Assembly: GCA_003161575.1 (NCBI GenBank)
Contig: PMOE01000062.1
Location: forward strand, 1 to 36,961
Direction: 5' to 3'
DNA: 36,961 nt
DNA from: Acidimicrobiaceae bacterium
Lineage (GTDB): Bacteria > Actinomycetota > Acidimicrobiia > Acidimicrobiales > RAAP-2
The notes below the pieces were generated by a model that saw only the letters and a list, made by a program, of their open reading frames with translations, did not search any database and was not told the origin of the DNA. Below, in pieces: positions 25,983-33,997 of this stretch (positions are counted from its first letter, which is position 1; the number at the start of each line of letters is the position of its first letter). A program made the position numbers and the translations under genes.

Positions 25983-26633
25983 CTATGCGGCGTGGGCCAT
26001 GGCCTCGCGTTCATCGAGAAACTCCCACCATGCCGCGGCGGCGAGGCCGGCGGCGACCGAAATCTCCGCCGGATCGTTGCTCAGCAGCGCCAGGGCCTGG
26101 AGGGACCATTTCGCGTGGTCCAGTTCCATCACCGCGTGCACATCCCAGAACCTGGTTCCCATCTCGTCGAACCCGAAATGGTCGCGCAGTCCCTGCGCTT
26201 TGCTCGTGGCGATGTCACCGGCCTGAGTCTCGTAGGCCGCCACCATGGCGAGCGCGGCCAGCGGATCCCGATCGGCGGCTCCGAGTTGGAGCTCGGTCAG
26301 CCTGGCGGCCGCGGGGCCCGCCGGCGCGTCGGGTCGGGCACCGGCGGCCGCGGCAAAAGATTCGAACAGCACGACGTGGGCCTCGGGGACGCCCTGCTCG
26401 TCGGCCAGGGCCACCGTGACCAGGTCTTTCGCCGTGCCGTCGGGCAAGCCTGCGACGATCCCGCCAAGGAGGGCGGGGACAGCCCGCTCGACGTGGCGGT
26501 ACTGCTCGGCGTAGCCCGCCAGCTCGCCTGGGTCCAGGTCTCCGGCTTCCCAGCGCCGGTAGAACGGGTGCTCGAGCAGGCGGCGACCCTGCAAGGCGGC
26601 GGCGAGGGCACAACGGACGGTGTCTGTCTCCAT
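25983..26633 (-). CDS. Haem-oxygenase-like diiron protein resembling CADD (candidate p-aminobenzoate synthase)
   Basis: The 216-residue all-helical protein belongs to the TenA/PqqC/CADD fold. Six metal ligands can be read: E79 and H86 (E-x6-H), E135 (AYETQ), then H166, E170 and H173 (HxxxExxH). Y25, Y41 and K145 fall at the same spacings as Tyr27, Tyr43 and Lys152 of chlamydial CADD (numbering from memory), which makes p-aminobenzoate from its own tyrosine. This makes a self-sacrificing pABA synthase plausible, feeding FolP. Other diiron oxidases of this fold remain possible. The ATG at 26633 fits the family start; the longer frame is shadow. No cysteine typical of TenA thiaminases is seen at the active site. 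Confidence 0.8.
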   Translation of the reverse strand: METDTVRCALAAALQGRRLLEHPFYRRWEAGDLDPGELAGYAEQYRHVERAVPALLGGIVAGLPDGTAKDLVTVALADEQGVPEAHVVLFESFAAAAGARPDAPAGPAAARLTELQLGAADRDPLAALAMVAAYETQAGDIATSKAQGLRDHFGFDEMGTRFWDVHAVMELDHAKWSLQALALLSNDPAEISVAAGLAAAAWWEFLDEREAMAHAA

Positions 26634-27026
26634 AGTCGCAGGGTACCCGACCTTTCGTGTCCGGTGCTGACCATTTTCGGCCCGGATTCTCCCGGGGGTG
26701 ACCACCGGCCGGTGCCGTCGGGCGCTAGGGTCTCCCGCTTCGGCTCCGCCACCCCTGTTGGCACGCTGCCCACTTCTGGCAGGTGACCACTCGGTCGGCA
26801 CCGATCACACGCTCGTCTGCAGCCCCGCATGTCGCGGCTTCGGACAGCCCCGTACCCACGACCAGTTAGAGAAACGACGCCTAACGCCCAACCCCAGGGA
26901 TTCCACACCACCCCACGCCGGATGCGAGAGCGAGCCGGGCCGATCCTTCCTGATCTCCCGGTGCCGGTCTGAATGGACCCGGTGGTGCCCAACCAAAAGT
27001 CATTCATCGACTCAGGAGGCATCACC
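26634..27026. other. Non-coding region upstream of the Rpf-like gene
   Basis: This 393-base gap between two divergent genes has no convincing reading frame. It should hold the promoters for both. I see no clear -35/-10 pair. The stretch around 26870-26960 is less GC-rich than the flanks. A c-di-AMP riboswitch, common ahead of rpf genes, could not be recognised by eye. Confidence 0.4.
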
Positions 27027-28190
27027 TTGCATACCCCCACGCGCACTTTTTTCGTTGTTGTCCTACTCGCCCTCACGATCACACTCGCCGCCACACTCAC
27101 CAGTCATAGCGGTACCGCTTCGGCGGTTACGGCCAATGGCGTCGGCGTAACGCTCAACGCGCCGATTGTGGCGACCGCTGCTACCCCCGACGGGGACGGT
27201 TACTGGCTGGCTGCAGCCGACGGTGGCATCTTCGCCTACGGCGACGCCACGTTCTACGGATCGGCCGCGGCCATCAACCCGGCCAAGCCCATCGTCGGCA
27301 TGGCGGCGACTCCCGACGGCGGCGGCTATTGGCTGGTGGCCAATGACGGCGGCGTCTTCGCTTTCGGTGACGCGCAGTTCTTCGGCTCGACCGGCGGGAT
27401 CACCTTGGCCAGTCAGATTGTCGGGATGGCACCGACCCCCGACGGCGGCGGCTATTGGCTGGTGGCCAATGACGGCGGCGTCTTCGCTTTCGGTGACGCG
27501 CAGTTCTTCGGCTCGACCGGTGGGAAACCGTTGGCCAGTCAAATTGCGGGTATCGCAGCCACCCGCGACGGCGACGGCTATTGGCTGGTGGCCCGTGACG
27601 GTGGTGTCTTCGCCTTCGGTGATGCCAAGTTCTCGGGCTCAATGGCCGGGCGGTCACTCAACGGACCGGTAGTCGGCATCGCCGGCGACGGTGCCGGCTA
27701 TGAGCTGGTGGGCAGCGACGGGGCGGTCTTCGCCTTCGGGGGCGCGCCCTTCTATGGTGCCGCCGGCAGTCAAACGAGCAACCAGTGGGTAATCGGCATG
27801 GCCGCGAAGCCAAGCGGAGGGGGCTACTGGCTGGTGGCATACGACGGCAGCGTCTTCACCTACGGCGACGCGACATTCTTTGGGTCGCTTGGCGGGGCGC
27901 ATCTTGTCCTGTCCATTGCGGTGGCCCCCCCGGCGGCGGGGGACGGGGTCACCGACGCCGAGCGAACTGCGTGGGAGCGGGTGGCGCTCTGTGAAGAAGG
28001 CGGGAACTGGCAAGCCGATGGGCCCGTCTTCAGCGGCGGCCTCGGCATCAGCCGGGCCAACTGGGACGCCTACGGCGGCCAGCAGTTCGCAGCCGATGGT
28101 GCCGAGGCCACAGAGGACCAGCAGATCATCGTGGCGATGCGGATCAGCCCGAACGCCCCGGACCAAGGCGGATGCACCGGCTCTTGGTGA
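27027..28190 (+). CDS. Secreted Rpf-like lytic protein with six 42-residue repeats
   Basis: The 387-residue exported protein starts at TTG 27027, chosen because AGGAGG (27014-27019) lies seven bases upstream and a signal peptide follows at once (FFVVVLLALTITLAATL). Residues about 47-296 are six repeats of the 'YWLVA-DGGVFAFGDA-FFGS' type, probably a beta-propeller-like surface module. The C-terminus is a resuscitation-promoting-factor/transglycosylase domain: WERVALCEEGGNWQ with the catalytic Glu after the Cys, GGLGISRANWDAYGG and a final Cys. It would cut peptidoglycan glycan strands during growth or reactivation. An upstream ATG at 26973 lacks a ribosome site. Convergent with another protein bearing the same repeats. 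Confidence 0.85.
   Translation: MHTPTRTFFVVVLLALTITLAATLTSHSGTASAVTANGVGVTLNAPIVATAATPDGDGYWLAAADGGIFAYGDATFYGSAAAINPAKPIVGMAATPDGGGYWLVANDGGVFAFGDAQFFGSTGGITLASQIVGMAPTPDGGGYWLVANDGGVFAFGDAQFFGSTGGKPLASQIAGIAATRDGDGYWLVARDGGVFAFGDAKFSGSMAGRSLNGPVVGIAGDGAGYELVGSDGAVFAFGGAPFYGAAGSQTSNQWVIGMAAKPSGGGYWLVAYDGSVFTYGDATFFGSLGGAHLVLSIAVAPPAAGDGVTDAERTAWERVALCEEGGNWQADGPVFSGGLGISRANWDAYGGQQFAADGAEATEDQQIIVAMRISPNAPDQGGCTGSW
27165..27914 (+). repeat. Six tandem 126-bp coding repeats
   Basis: Successive Tyr-Trp codons sit at 27201, 27327, 27453, 27579, 27699 and 27825: a 126-base period, with unit four six bases short. Units two and three share an exact 83-base direct repeat (27312-27394 and 27438-27520), a sign of recent duplication or gene conversion. 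The fifth unit is the most diverged (YELVGSDGAVFAFGG). Confidence 0.9.
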
Positions 28191-28238
28191 CCGCCGGTAA
28201 ACGGTGCTCGGACAAAGGGCTTGCGACGTCGAAGAATC

Positions 28239-28261
28239 TCCGAGGGTGATGGACCCTCGGA
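28239..28261. terminator. Terminator-like hairpin after the Rpf-like gene
   Basis: CCGAGGGT, loop GATGG, ACCCTCGG forms a perfect 8-bp stem, nine with the flanking T-A pair. It is about 50 bases past the Rpf-like stop in the 261-base gap between convergent genes. There is no T-tract; it may be a bidirectional, actinobacterial-style terminator. Confidence 0.5.
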
Positions 28262-28451
28262 TCCCGACGCTGCTTCGGGGAAGGGCAACAACCCGAGGGC
28301 GGGATGGGGAATCGACTCTCGAGAGACAAACCCTCCTTCGAGGACCTCAATGGACGGCAATTCACCCCCGTCGAGATCCGCTCACCTCCTTTGGGTGCGC
28401 GGCATCTCGGGCGCTCCTCGTTGTGTGCTGTCAGTCAGGCGGGCAGCTCGT

Positions 28452-30125
28452 TCATCCGGGGGCCATGCCCACGATCGGCTTGGCCAAGGTGATCCCGCCG
28501 GTCGATCCGTAGAAGACGGCGTCGCCGAAAGCGAAGATCCCCCCGTCGGACGCCACCAGCCAGTAGCCGAAGCCGTCAGGGGTGGCGGCCAGGCCGACGA
28601 TGGGCTGGGTCAAAGGCATCCCGCCCATCGAGCCGTAGAAGGCGGCGTCGCCGTAGTTGAAGACCCCTCCGTCGGCGGCCACCAGCCAGTAGCCCTTGCT
28701 GTCGGGGGTGGCGGTCATGCCGACGATGGGCTGGGCCAGGGTCATCCCGCCGGTCGAGCCGTAGAAGGCAGCGTCGCCGAAACTGAAGATGCCCCCGTCG
28801 GACGCCACCAGCCAGTAGCCCGCGGCATCGGTGGTCGGGGCCATGCCCACGATCGGTTTGTTCAACGTAAGCCCCGCGGTGGAGCCGTAAAAGACGGTGT
28901 CACCGAAAGCGAAGACCCCCCCATCGGACCCGTCGAGCCAGTACCCGCTGGCCACAAAGCGCAGGATCAGGGCGAAGTTCGACGGGAAGCCCGGACCGTC
29001 GTCCCCTACGACCAGGCAGTCGCCGCGGGCCGAGCAGTCGATGCCGTTCTCCACCGGGTTACCGCCGCCGGGTGGCGTCGGCGTCGCGGACAAACTCCAG
29101 CTCGAGCCGTTCAGGTCGGCCACGACGGGGCCCGTCGTGGCCGAACGCCCGACGACCGTGCAGCTCGTGGCACTCGAACAGCTGACGCCCAGCATCGTCC
29201 CCTCGCTGAAGCCGGGTGTAGGCAGCACATTCAAACCGCTCAGGTTGCCCGTCTCGGCCAGCGGCGGCCCGCCGACGCCGCCGACGCCGGCGCCGACGGC
29301 GACACAGGAGGTCGTGGTGGGACACGAGATCGAACGGAGCCCGCTGCCCCCCGGGCCCGACGTACTCGGAAGCATCGTCGGCACGAGACTCCAGGTCCCC
29401 GAGCTGAGTCCAACGGCGATCGGGGAGTTGATCTCCGCGAAGACGCTCGTCGCCTGGCCCACCGCGAGGCACGTGCCGACCGCGGGACACGAGACACCGA
29501 AGAGCTCGTCGTTGAACGTCGCACCGAGGTCCGGTCCAGCAGTCGCCGTCCACGCCGTGCCATCCCAGTGCTCGATGAGGGTCTGACCGTCGCCGTCGAC
29601 CAGGCCGGTGGAGCCGACCGCGGTGCACTCGGTGCTGCTCGAGCAGGTGACGCCGAGCAGCACCGGGTGAACCGCCGTGCCCGAGGCGGCGGGGATCGAG
29701 GTCCAGGCCGAGCCGTTCCACTGCTCGGTCAGAGCGACGGTGCCGCTCGACGAACCCACGGCCATGCAGAAGTTCCACGACGGACACGACACGCCGTTGA
29801 GCCGACCGATACCTAATGGGGTGGAAAAGGTGACCGCGGTCTCGGTCCAGGCGGTCCCGTTCCACTGCTCGGCCACGGGGGTGATGAAGTTTCCGTTCGT
29901 CTCACTGCCAACGGCCATGCAGACGTCACGGCTGGCGCACGACACCGCGCTGAGACTGTTGCCGGTCGACCCCGAGCTCGTTGGCGGTGGGGTGAGTTGC
30001 CAACCCGCGGTGGTCAGCGCGCCGACGGGAGCGGGTGAGCTGAGCAGCGGCAGAGCCCCCGCGGCCCCCAAAACGATCAGCGCTACCACCAACGAGCACC
30101 GGTACATCGGAGTCCAACGGGACAT
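28452..30125 (-). CDS. Secreted two-module repeat protein
   Basis: The 557-residue exported protein begins MSRWTPMYRC, with a hydrophobic signal (SLVVALIVLGAAGALPLL). ATG at 30125 follows AGGGAGG by six bases. Module one has about six repeats built on 'L--VSC-----C-AVG' with alternating 'W-GTAWT', each carrying two Cys that could pair. Module two has four 42-residue repeats (YWLVASDGG, FGDA-FYGSTGG) of the same type as in the convergent Rpf-like gene. No catalytic domain or anchor is visible, so a structural, ligand-binding or adhesive role outside the cell is inferred. Function unknown. Confidence 0.8.
   Translation of the reverse strand: MSRWTPMYRCSLVVALIVLGAAGALPLLSSPAPVGALTTAGWQLTPPPTSSGSTGNSLSAVSCASRDVCMAVGSETNGNFITPVAEQWNGTAWTETAVTFSTPLGIGRLNGVSCPSWNFCMAVGSSSGTVALTEQWNGSAWTSIPAASGTAVHPVLLGVTCSSSTECTAVGSTGLVDGDGQTLIEHWDGTAWTATAGPDLGATFNDELFGVSCPAVGTCLAVGQATSVFAEINSPIAVGLSSGTWSLVPTMLPSTSGPGGSGLRSISCPTTTSCVAVGAGVGGVGGPPLAETGNLSGLNVLPTPGFSEGTMLGVSCSSATSCTVVGRSATTGPVVADLNGSSWSLSATPTPPGGGNPVENGIDCSARGDCLVVGDDGPGFPSNFALILRFVASGYWLDGSDGGVFAFGDTVFYGSTAGLTLNKPIVGMAPTTDAAGYWLVASDGGIFSFGDAAFYGSTGGMTLAQPIVGMTATPDSKGYWLVAADGGVFNYGDAAFYGSMGGMPLTQPIVGLAATPDGFGYWLVASDGGIFAFGDAVFYGSTGGITLAKPIVGMAPG
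28455..28949 (-). repeat. Four tandem 126-bp coding repeats
   Basis: The antisense of the Tyr-Trp codons recurs every 126 bases (near 28937, 28811, 28685 and 28559). The units encode the same 42-residue motif as the array at 27165-27914 but in opposite orientation, so the two arrays form a diverged inverted repeat about 0.5 kb apart. Confidence 0.85.
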
Positions 30126-30206
30126 CGCGTCCTCCCTATGGCCTGCCCCCGGGGGCGTCAGCGCCCTCGCCACTCTATCGAGACTCGGGTCGGGCGCCAT
30201 GGGGAG

Positions 30207-30234
30207 CCGGGAGAACTATCACTGAATCTCCCGG
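30207..30234. promoter_or_regulatory. Perfect 8-bp inverted repeat upstream of the two-module repeat gene
   Basis: CCGGGAGA and TCTCCCGG enclose a 12-base AT-rich loop, about 80-110 bases before the ATG at 30125. In the 294-base gap between two minus-strand genes it could be an operator for the repeat protein or a terminator for the VOC gene. Confidence 0.4.
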
Positions 30235-30419
30235 TCACTGCCCATGAGCGCTCGGATTGACTGAGCGAGTTCGCGAGGAGCGGCCTCCAAGGTTCTCGCC
30301 AACCACCGGTCTCGGCGTCAAAGTCAACAACATCGCGGGCATGGAGGCCTCTTGCGAGCGATCCGGTGCAGGTCAGCTGCCCGGCGACGGTGGCAGTCCG
30401 CGGCAATATTTGAACCTGG

Positions 30420-30803
30420 TCAGCTTCCGAGGTCGTAGGCGGTCTTGTGCTTCGGCTCGTAGAGGCCGATCTCTCCTGCGCCGGGAATCCGTACCCGAAC
30501 AAGCATTCCGAATCTCTGTTCCTCTATGGGTCCGGCGAACTCGACACCCTTGGCCGCAAGATCGGCCACCGTGCCCTGAATGTCCTCGCACATCAGGTAC
30601 AGCTCATGGTGTCCCGATGGGGGCCCCGTGCTTGGGTCGCCAGGACCTCCCGCCGGGTGAATACCAAGCTCGGCAGGCGGGAGCTTGAAAATGAGCCAGC
30701 CGTCGTGGACATCGACGAAGGGCAGTTCGAGTACGTCCCGGAGGAAGGACCGCGCAGTCTCAGGTTCCTCGGCATAGATGATGGCGTGGCTGCTTGTAAT
30801 CAT
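30420..30803 (-). CDS. VOC-family (glyoxalase/bleomycin-resistance fold) protein
   Basis: The 127-residue protein has the paired beta-alpha-beta-beta-beta plan of the vicinal oxygen chelate family: SSHAIIYAEEPETARSFL (His6-like ligand position), FVDVHDGWLIFKLPPAELGIHP, then HHELYLMCEDI, VEFAGPIEEQRFG and GEIGLYEPKH, where a late Glu could bind metal. The substrate is unknown; a lyase, dioxygenase or drug-binding role are all possible. The ATG at 30803 is preceded by GTGAGAG. It stands alone with long gaps on both sides. Its lower GC and isolation fit an accessory gene. Confidence 0.8.
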   Translation of the reverse strand: MITSSHAIIYAEEPETARSFLRDVLELPFVDVHDGWLIFKLPPAELGIHPAGGPGDPSTGPPSGHHELYLMCEDIQGTVADLAAKGVEFAGPIEEQRFGMLVRVRIPGAGEIGLYEPKHKTAYDLGS

Positions 30804-31410
30804 GCAGAAAGACTCTCACCATCAGCCTCGGAGCGTCCGTCGACGGTTCACTTTGTTCTCGACCAGGGCCGCCTGCGACAGCTCCATCGGATGACCACGC
30901 CCAGCGTTATGGTCGGTACTGGGACTCCGTTTTGGAGAGCTGGGACTCGCATCAGGCGGAGAATCGGGAACGGGAGAGCGAGGTCCCGAGAAAGATGGAA
31001 GCAGCGGCGGCGGATGGGCGTCGGGCCCGCAGGAACCTGATTCGTCTTGAATCACCGCAACCACGCTGCGACGCTACAGCCCCGTACCTGCCACAAGCCA
31101 TGAGTAGAAATAGCGATGGAGAGGGCGGGGCGCCTGACGGCGGAGTTGTGCAGTACCCGTCCTCTTCACCATCCTGGGTTATCAGGGGGGAGCGCATAAC
31201 TTGAGCGCGTAGCTCGGGGCGAACGGAGGGCGGAGGCTGCCGAGGTCGCCGCCCTTCTTCGCGTTGTAGGTGACAGCTCCACGAGGTCTCGGCCAGCTCC
31301 TTGCCCCGAAGAGCCAACGAAGGCGGGAGAGGTGTCAACCATCAACCGGAACTCTGTAAAGCATCACCCGATACAAAACGTCCAGGATCACCCGAACCTG
31401 ATATACGCAC
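30804..31410. other. Gene-poor stretch between the VOC gene and tRNA-Thr
   Basis: About 600 bases with no recognisable protein. The frames present give Pro/Ser/Arg-rich translations without signals, and none has a good ribosome site. The VOC promoter should lie near 30810-30900. No transposase remnant or repeat of the tRNA end was found. Confidence 0.5.
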
Positions 31411-31486
31411 TGGAGCCTGGGAGCGGATTCGAACCGCTGACCTGCGCATTACGAGTGCGCTGCTCTACCGACTGAGCTACCCAGGC
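31411..31486 (-). tRNA. tRNA-Thr (anticodon CGT)
   Basis: A 76-base cloverleaf, including an encoded CCA. Read on the minus strand: acceptor GCCTGGG pairs with CCCAGGC, D arm GCTC/GAGC, anticodon arm GCGCA-CTCGTAA-TGCGC, T arm AGCGG-TTCGAAT-CCGCT, discriminator T. The anticodon CGT reads ACG threonine codons, common in GC-rich genomes. Confidence 0.97.
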
Positions 31487-31790
31487 GGACTCTGGCCCAC
31501 GAACCTCGCGAGGACGACCAGTCGACCGAAGTCGGCCATCGTAGGCGCTGGGAGATGCCGACCGAAATGCGATCCCGATAGTTCGGCGTCGAGGCCCGGG
31601 CCGGGTGTGAGGTCCGGGTCCGAAATGTCAGGCACCCCGGTCAGCTGGCGGTGAAATCGCCATCGGTGTGCGCCACTAGGTTCGGGCGCGAAGGGAAGTC
31701 GAAGCCAACCGGGTACGTAGGGGCTGCACGGCGACCGATGGTACCGCTGACCAATCCACGTCCGTGCCGCGAACCACAGACCGCGGAACT
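31487..31790. other. Non-coding stretch between tRNA-Thr and the glycosyltransferase gene
   Basis: About 300 bases hold no convincing gene. It should include the tRNA promoter and the end of the glycosyltransferase transcript. The segment is more mixed in base composition than the coding DNA around it. Confidence 0.45.
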
Positions 31791-32711
31791 TCAGCTCTGA
31801 AGCTCGTCGAGCAGGCGGTTCTCCTTGAAGAGTCCGTAGCCCCAGGCCCCGAGGGCCAAGCCGACGTGCAGACTCAGCCCGAGCGCCCTCGGTGACAACC
31901 CGATCCGCCACGACAACAGCCGGCGCCACAACGACAACCACCGGGCGCCAACCACGAGCGGCGCCGCCCAGCGGCGGCAGACGATGCCGCGGTACGGATA
32001 GGTGGGGTTGTCCCGCGCCAGGTTCGCATTGCTCCTTCCAAGAGCGAACTGGTGCTCGAGAACGGTGCGCAGCCGAGTCCGGTTCATGTGCCGAATACGA
32101 GCGGCGCCGCAAAACACCAAGCACCCGTCGGCTGCCGCCCGCAAGGTGAACGTGGTGTCTTCCGAGCTCACGCCGATTCTGCCGGAAGACGAGTTGAAAA
32201 AGGGCCCGTAGCGCTCCCACAGCACGCGGGGCACGGCGAGATTGCAGGTAGCCCCGTGCCAAATCGTCTCGGGCGGGCGGTCCGGATGCAGGTCCAAAAA
32301 CTCGACGAGATACTCGGTCGTCCCGGCCCGGCTCCGCGGGGTGCCGTTCACCACCGCTCCGGCCACACAGAATCTGGCTTCGGTCGCACCGACGAGTGCG
32401 GAAAGCCAACCGGGCTCGGCCACGACATCGGCGTCGGTGAACACCAGGGTGGCCCCGCGGGCTGTGCCAATTCCCAGATTCCGGCCCGCCGCCGCGCTCA
32501 GTCGGGGGCGGTGCACGATGATGTCGAGCCGAGGATCCGGGGATATCGCCTCGGCGTAGCCGAGATCATCGTCGGGATCTCCGCTGACCACCACGATGAT
32601 CTCGAAGGTTCCCCCGATCTCTTGTGAACACAGGCTCTCAACGCAGCGCGCCAGGCACGCCTGTGCACGGTAGGCCGGGACGATGACCGATACCGAAGGG
32701 TCTGTGGTCAC
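31791..32711 (-). CDS. Family 2 glycosyltransferase
   Basis: The 306-residue protein has a GT-A fold: VSVIVPAYRAQACLARCVESL, a sugar-nucleotide site AAAGRNLGIGTARGATLVFTDADV with the DxD-like TDADV, and a downstream catalytic SSEDTTFTLRA (ED motif). A hydrophobic C-terminal helix pair (LGLSLHVGLALGAWGYGLF) suggests membrane contact. GTG at 32711 places the VSVIVPAY strand close to the start, but GTG at 32786 is possible; neither has a clear ribosome site. It is divergent from another GT2 gene and an ABC exporter, so it probably builds the same surface glycan. Confidence 0.88.
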   Translation of the reverse strand: MTTDPSVSVIVPAYRAQACLARCVESLCSQEIGGTFEIIVVVSGDPDDDLGYAEAISPDPRLDIIVHRPRLSAAAGRNLGIGTARGATLVFTDADVVAEPGWLSALVGATEARFCVAGAVVNGTPRSRAGTTEYLVEFLDLHPDRPPETIWHGATCNLAVPRVLWERYGPFFNSSSGRIGVSSEDTTFTLRAAADGCLVFCGAARIRHMNRTRLRTVLEHQFALGRSNANLARDNPTYPYRGIVCRRWAAPLVVGARWLSLWRRLLSWRIGLSPRALGLSLHVGLALGAWGYGLFKENRLLDELQS

Positions 32712-32839
32712 GCCGGGGATGGTAGCCGGGTCCTTCTCTTCCCCGGTCAGCTCACCGAGCGCCCGTCGAGCGCCCGTCGAGCCCACCGGAGTGAGCCACG
32801 CTGGGGCACGGGGGAAGTCGGTAATGTCTCCTCGGACAG

Positions 32840-33997
32840 ATGCCGCCGCGCCCTCTTTCCTCAGAATCCGAGCAGCACCAGGTGCCCGTACCGGGCGCCG
32901 CCGACGCCCCGGCCCAGGAGGGGGGGGGCCCGTCAGTTCGCCTGGGCATCAGCGTGTGCATCACGACCCGGGGGCGCGCCGCGCTGCTCGACCGGTGTCT
33001 CGCGGCGCTCCATGCCCAGACCGGCACCGATCCGTTCGAGCTGCTCGTCTGTTGCCAAGGCGACGGCGATGCCGCCGCCGTCGTGCGGTCACACTTTCCG
33101 GACGCGACCATCGGACTCGTCGAGGAGGCCTACCCGGGCGGGGCCCGGAATTTCCTGATTGACCGGGCCCGGGGCGAGCTCTTGTTGTTTCTCGACGACG
33201 ACGTCACATTTGGCACCGCGCTGCTCTCGAGATTGACGGGGCTGGCCGACGACTTCCCCGATGTCGGTGTCTTCGGAGGTCCGAATCTGACCCCTCCGGA
33301 CAGCTCCTTCTTCCAAGAGGTGCAAGGCGCCATCTTGGGATCGGTACTCGCGACAGGTCCGGTCCGACGCCGCTACGGACGCCACCCTGCGGGGTTGGCC
33401 GATGAACGGTTCTTCACCTTGTGCAACATGGCGGTCCGCCGAGCCGCTATGACGTCATTCCCTCCGTCATTGTCCGGAGGCGAGGAGAACGCGTTACTCC
33501 ACGAACTCGCCGTCCGCCAGGTTCCCATGCACTATGACCCCGAGCTCATTGTGTTCCACGAACGGCGGAACACCTACCGGGGCTTCGCAACGCAGATGGA
33601 AAAGTACGGCCGCGGCCGCGGTCAGGTCATGATCCGCAGCCCGCGCTCGACCCGGGTGTCCCATCTGCTCCCGCTTGGCTTGTTGGCGTGGATGGTGTCC
33701 CTCCCTATCGTCGCCGTGCTCTGGTCGCCCTGGTATTTGCTCTCACTGGCCGTCTATGCCCTGGCCCTGCTGGCCGCTGGATCGGCGGTAGCCCTCGGTT
33801 TTGTGGGCCCCTCGCTCGCCAGGAGAGCGGGCGGGGTACTGATCGGCGCCGGCCTGACCGCCACCGTCCACGTCTGTTACGGCGCCGGGGTACTGCGGGG
33901 AATCCTGCGTCGGCGGCGAACGCCGCAATCTGAGTGGCAGCATCTCGGCGGTCCATCCGAGGTGCAGTCTCCGTTCCCCACCGATCAACTGGCGTGA
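32840..33997 (+). CDS. Membrane-associated family 2 glycosyltransferase
   Basis: The 385-residue protein opens with a 30-residue Pro/Ala-rich leader, then a GT2 domain: ISVCITTRGRAALLDRCLAAL, GGARNFLIDRARGELLLFLDDDV (metal-binding DDD), FTLCNMAVRR and SGGEENALLHELA (catalytic acidic pair). The C-terminus has two or three membrane segments (LLPLGLLAWMVSLPIVAVLW, YLLSLAVYALALLAAGSAVAL) like lipid-linked glycosyltransferases. Start ATG 32840 is uncertain, since conserved sequence begins at about residue 35. Its stop overlaps the exporter permease start (GTGA), so it is the first gene of a three-gene operon. Confidence 0.88.
   Translation: MPPRPLSSESEQHQVPVPGAADAPAQEGGGPSVRLGISVCITTRGRAALLDRCLAALHAQTGTDPFELLVCCQGDGDAAAVVRSHFPDATIGLVEEAYPGGARNFLIDRARGELLLFLDDDVTFGTALLSRLTGLADDFPDVGVFGGPNLTPPDSSFFQEVQGAILGSVLATGPVRRRYGRHPAGLADERFFTLCNMAVRRAAMTSFPPSLSGGEENALLHELAVRQVPMHYDPELIVFHERRNTYRGFATQMEKYGRGRGQVMIRSPRSTRVSHLLPLGLLAWMVSLPIVAVLWSPWYLLSLAVYALALLAAGSAVALGFVGPSLARRAGGVLIGAGLTATVHVCYGAGVLRGILRRRRTPQSEWQHLGGPSEVQSPFPTDQLA

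Noticed and set aside
26640-27026. A c-di-AMP (ydaO-type) riboswitch before the Rpf-like gene
   Set aside because: Such switches often precede rpf genes, but I could not find the conserved blocks or a convincing pairing scheme by eye. A covariance-model search would settle it.
27165-28949. CRISPR array or non-coding tandem repeats
   Set aside because: The 126-base periodicity is in frame and encodes conserved YW and DGG residues; spacers of the CRISPR type are absent.
30952-31338. A 128-codon minus-strand frame between the VOC gene and the tRNA
   Set aside because: No ribosome site, no recognisable motif and Pro/Arg/Ser-rich translation; probably chance.
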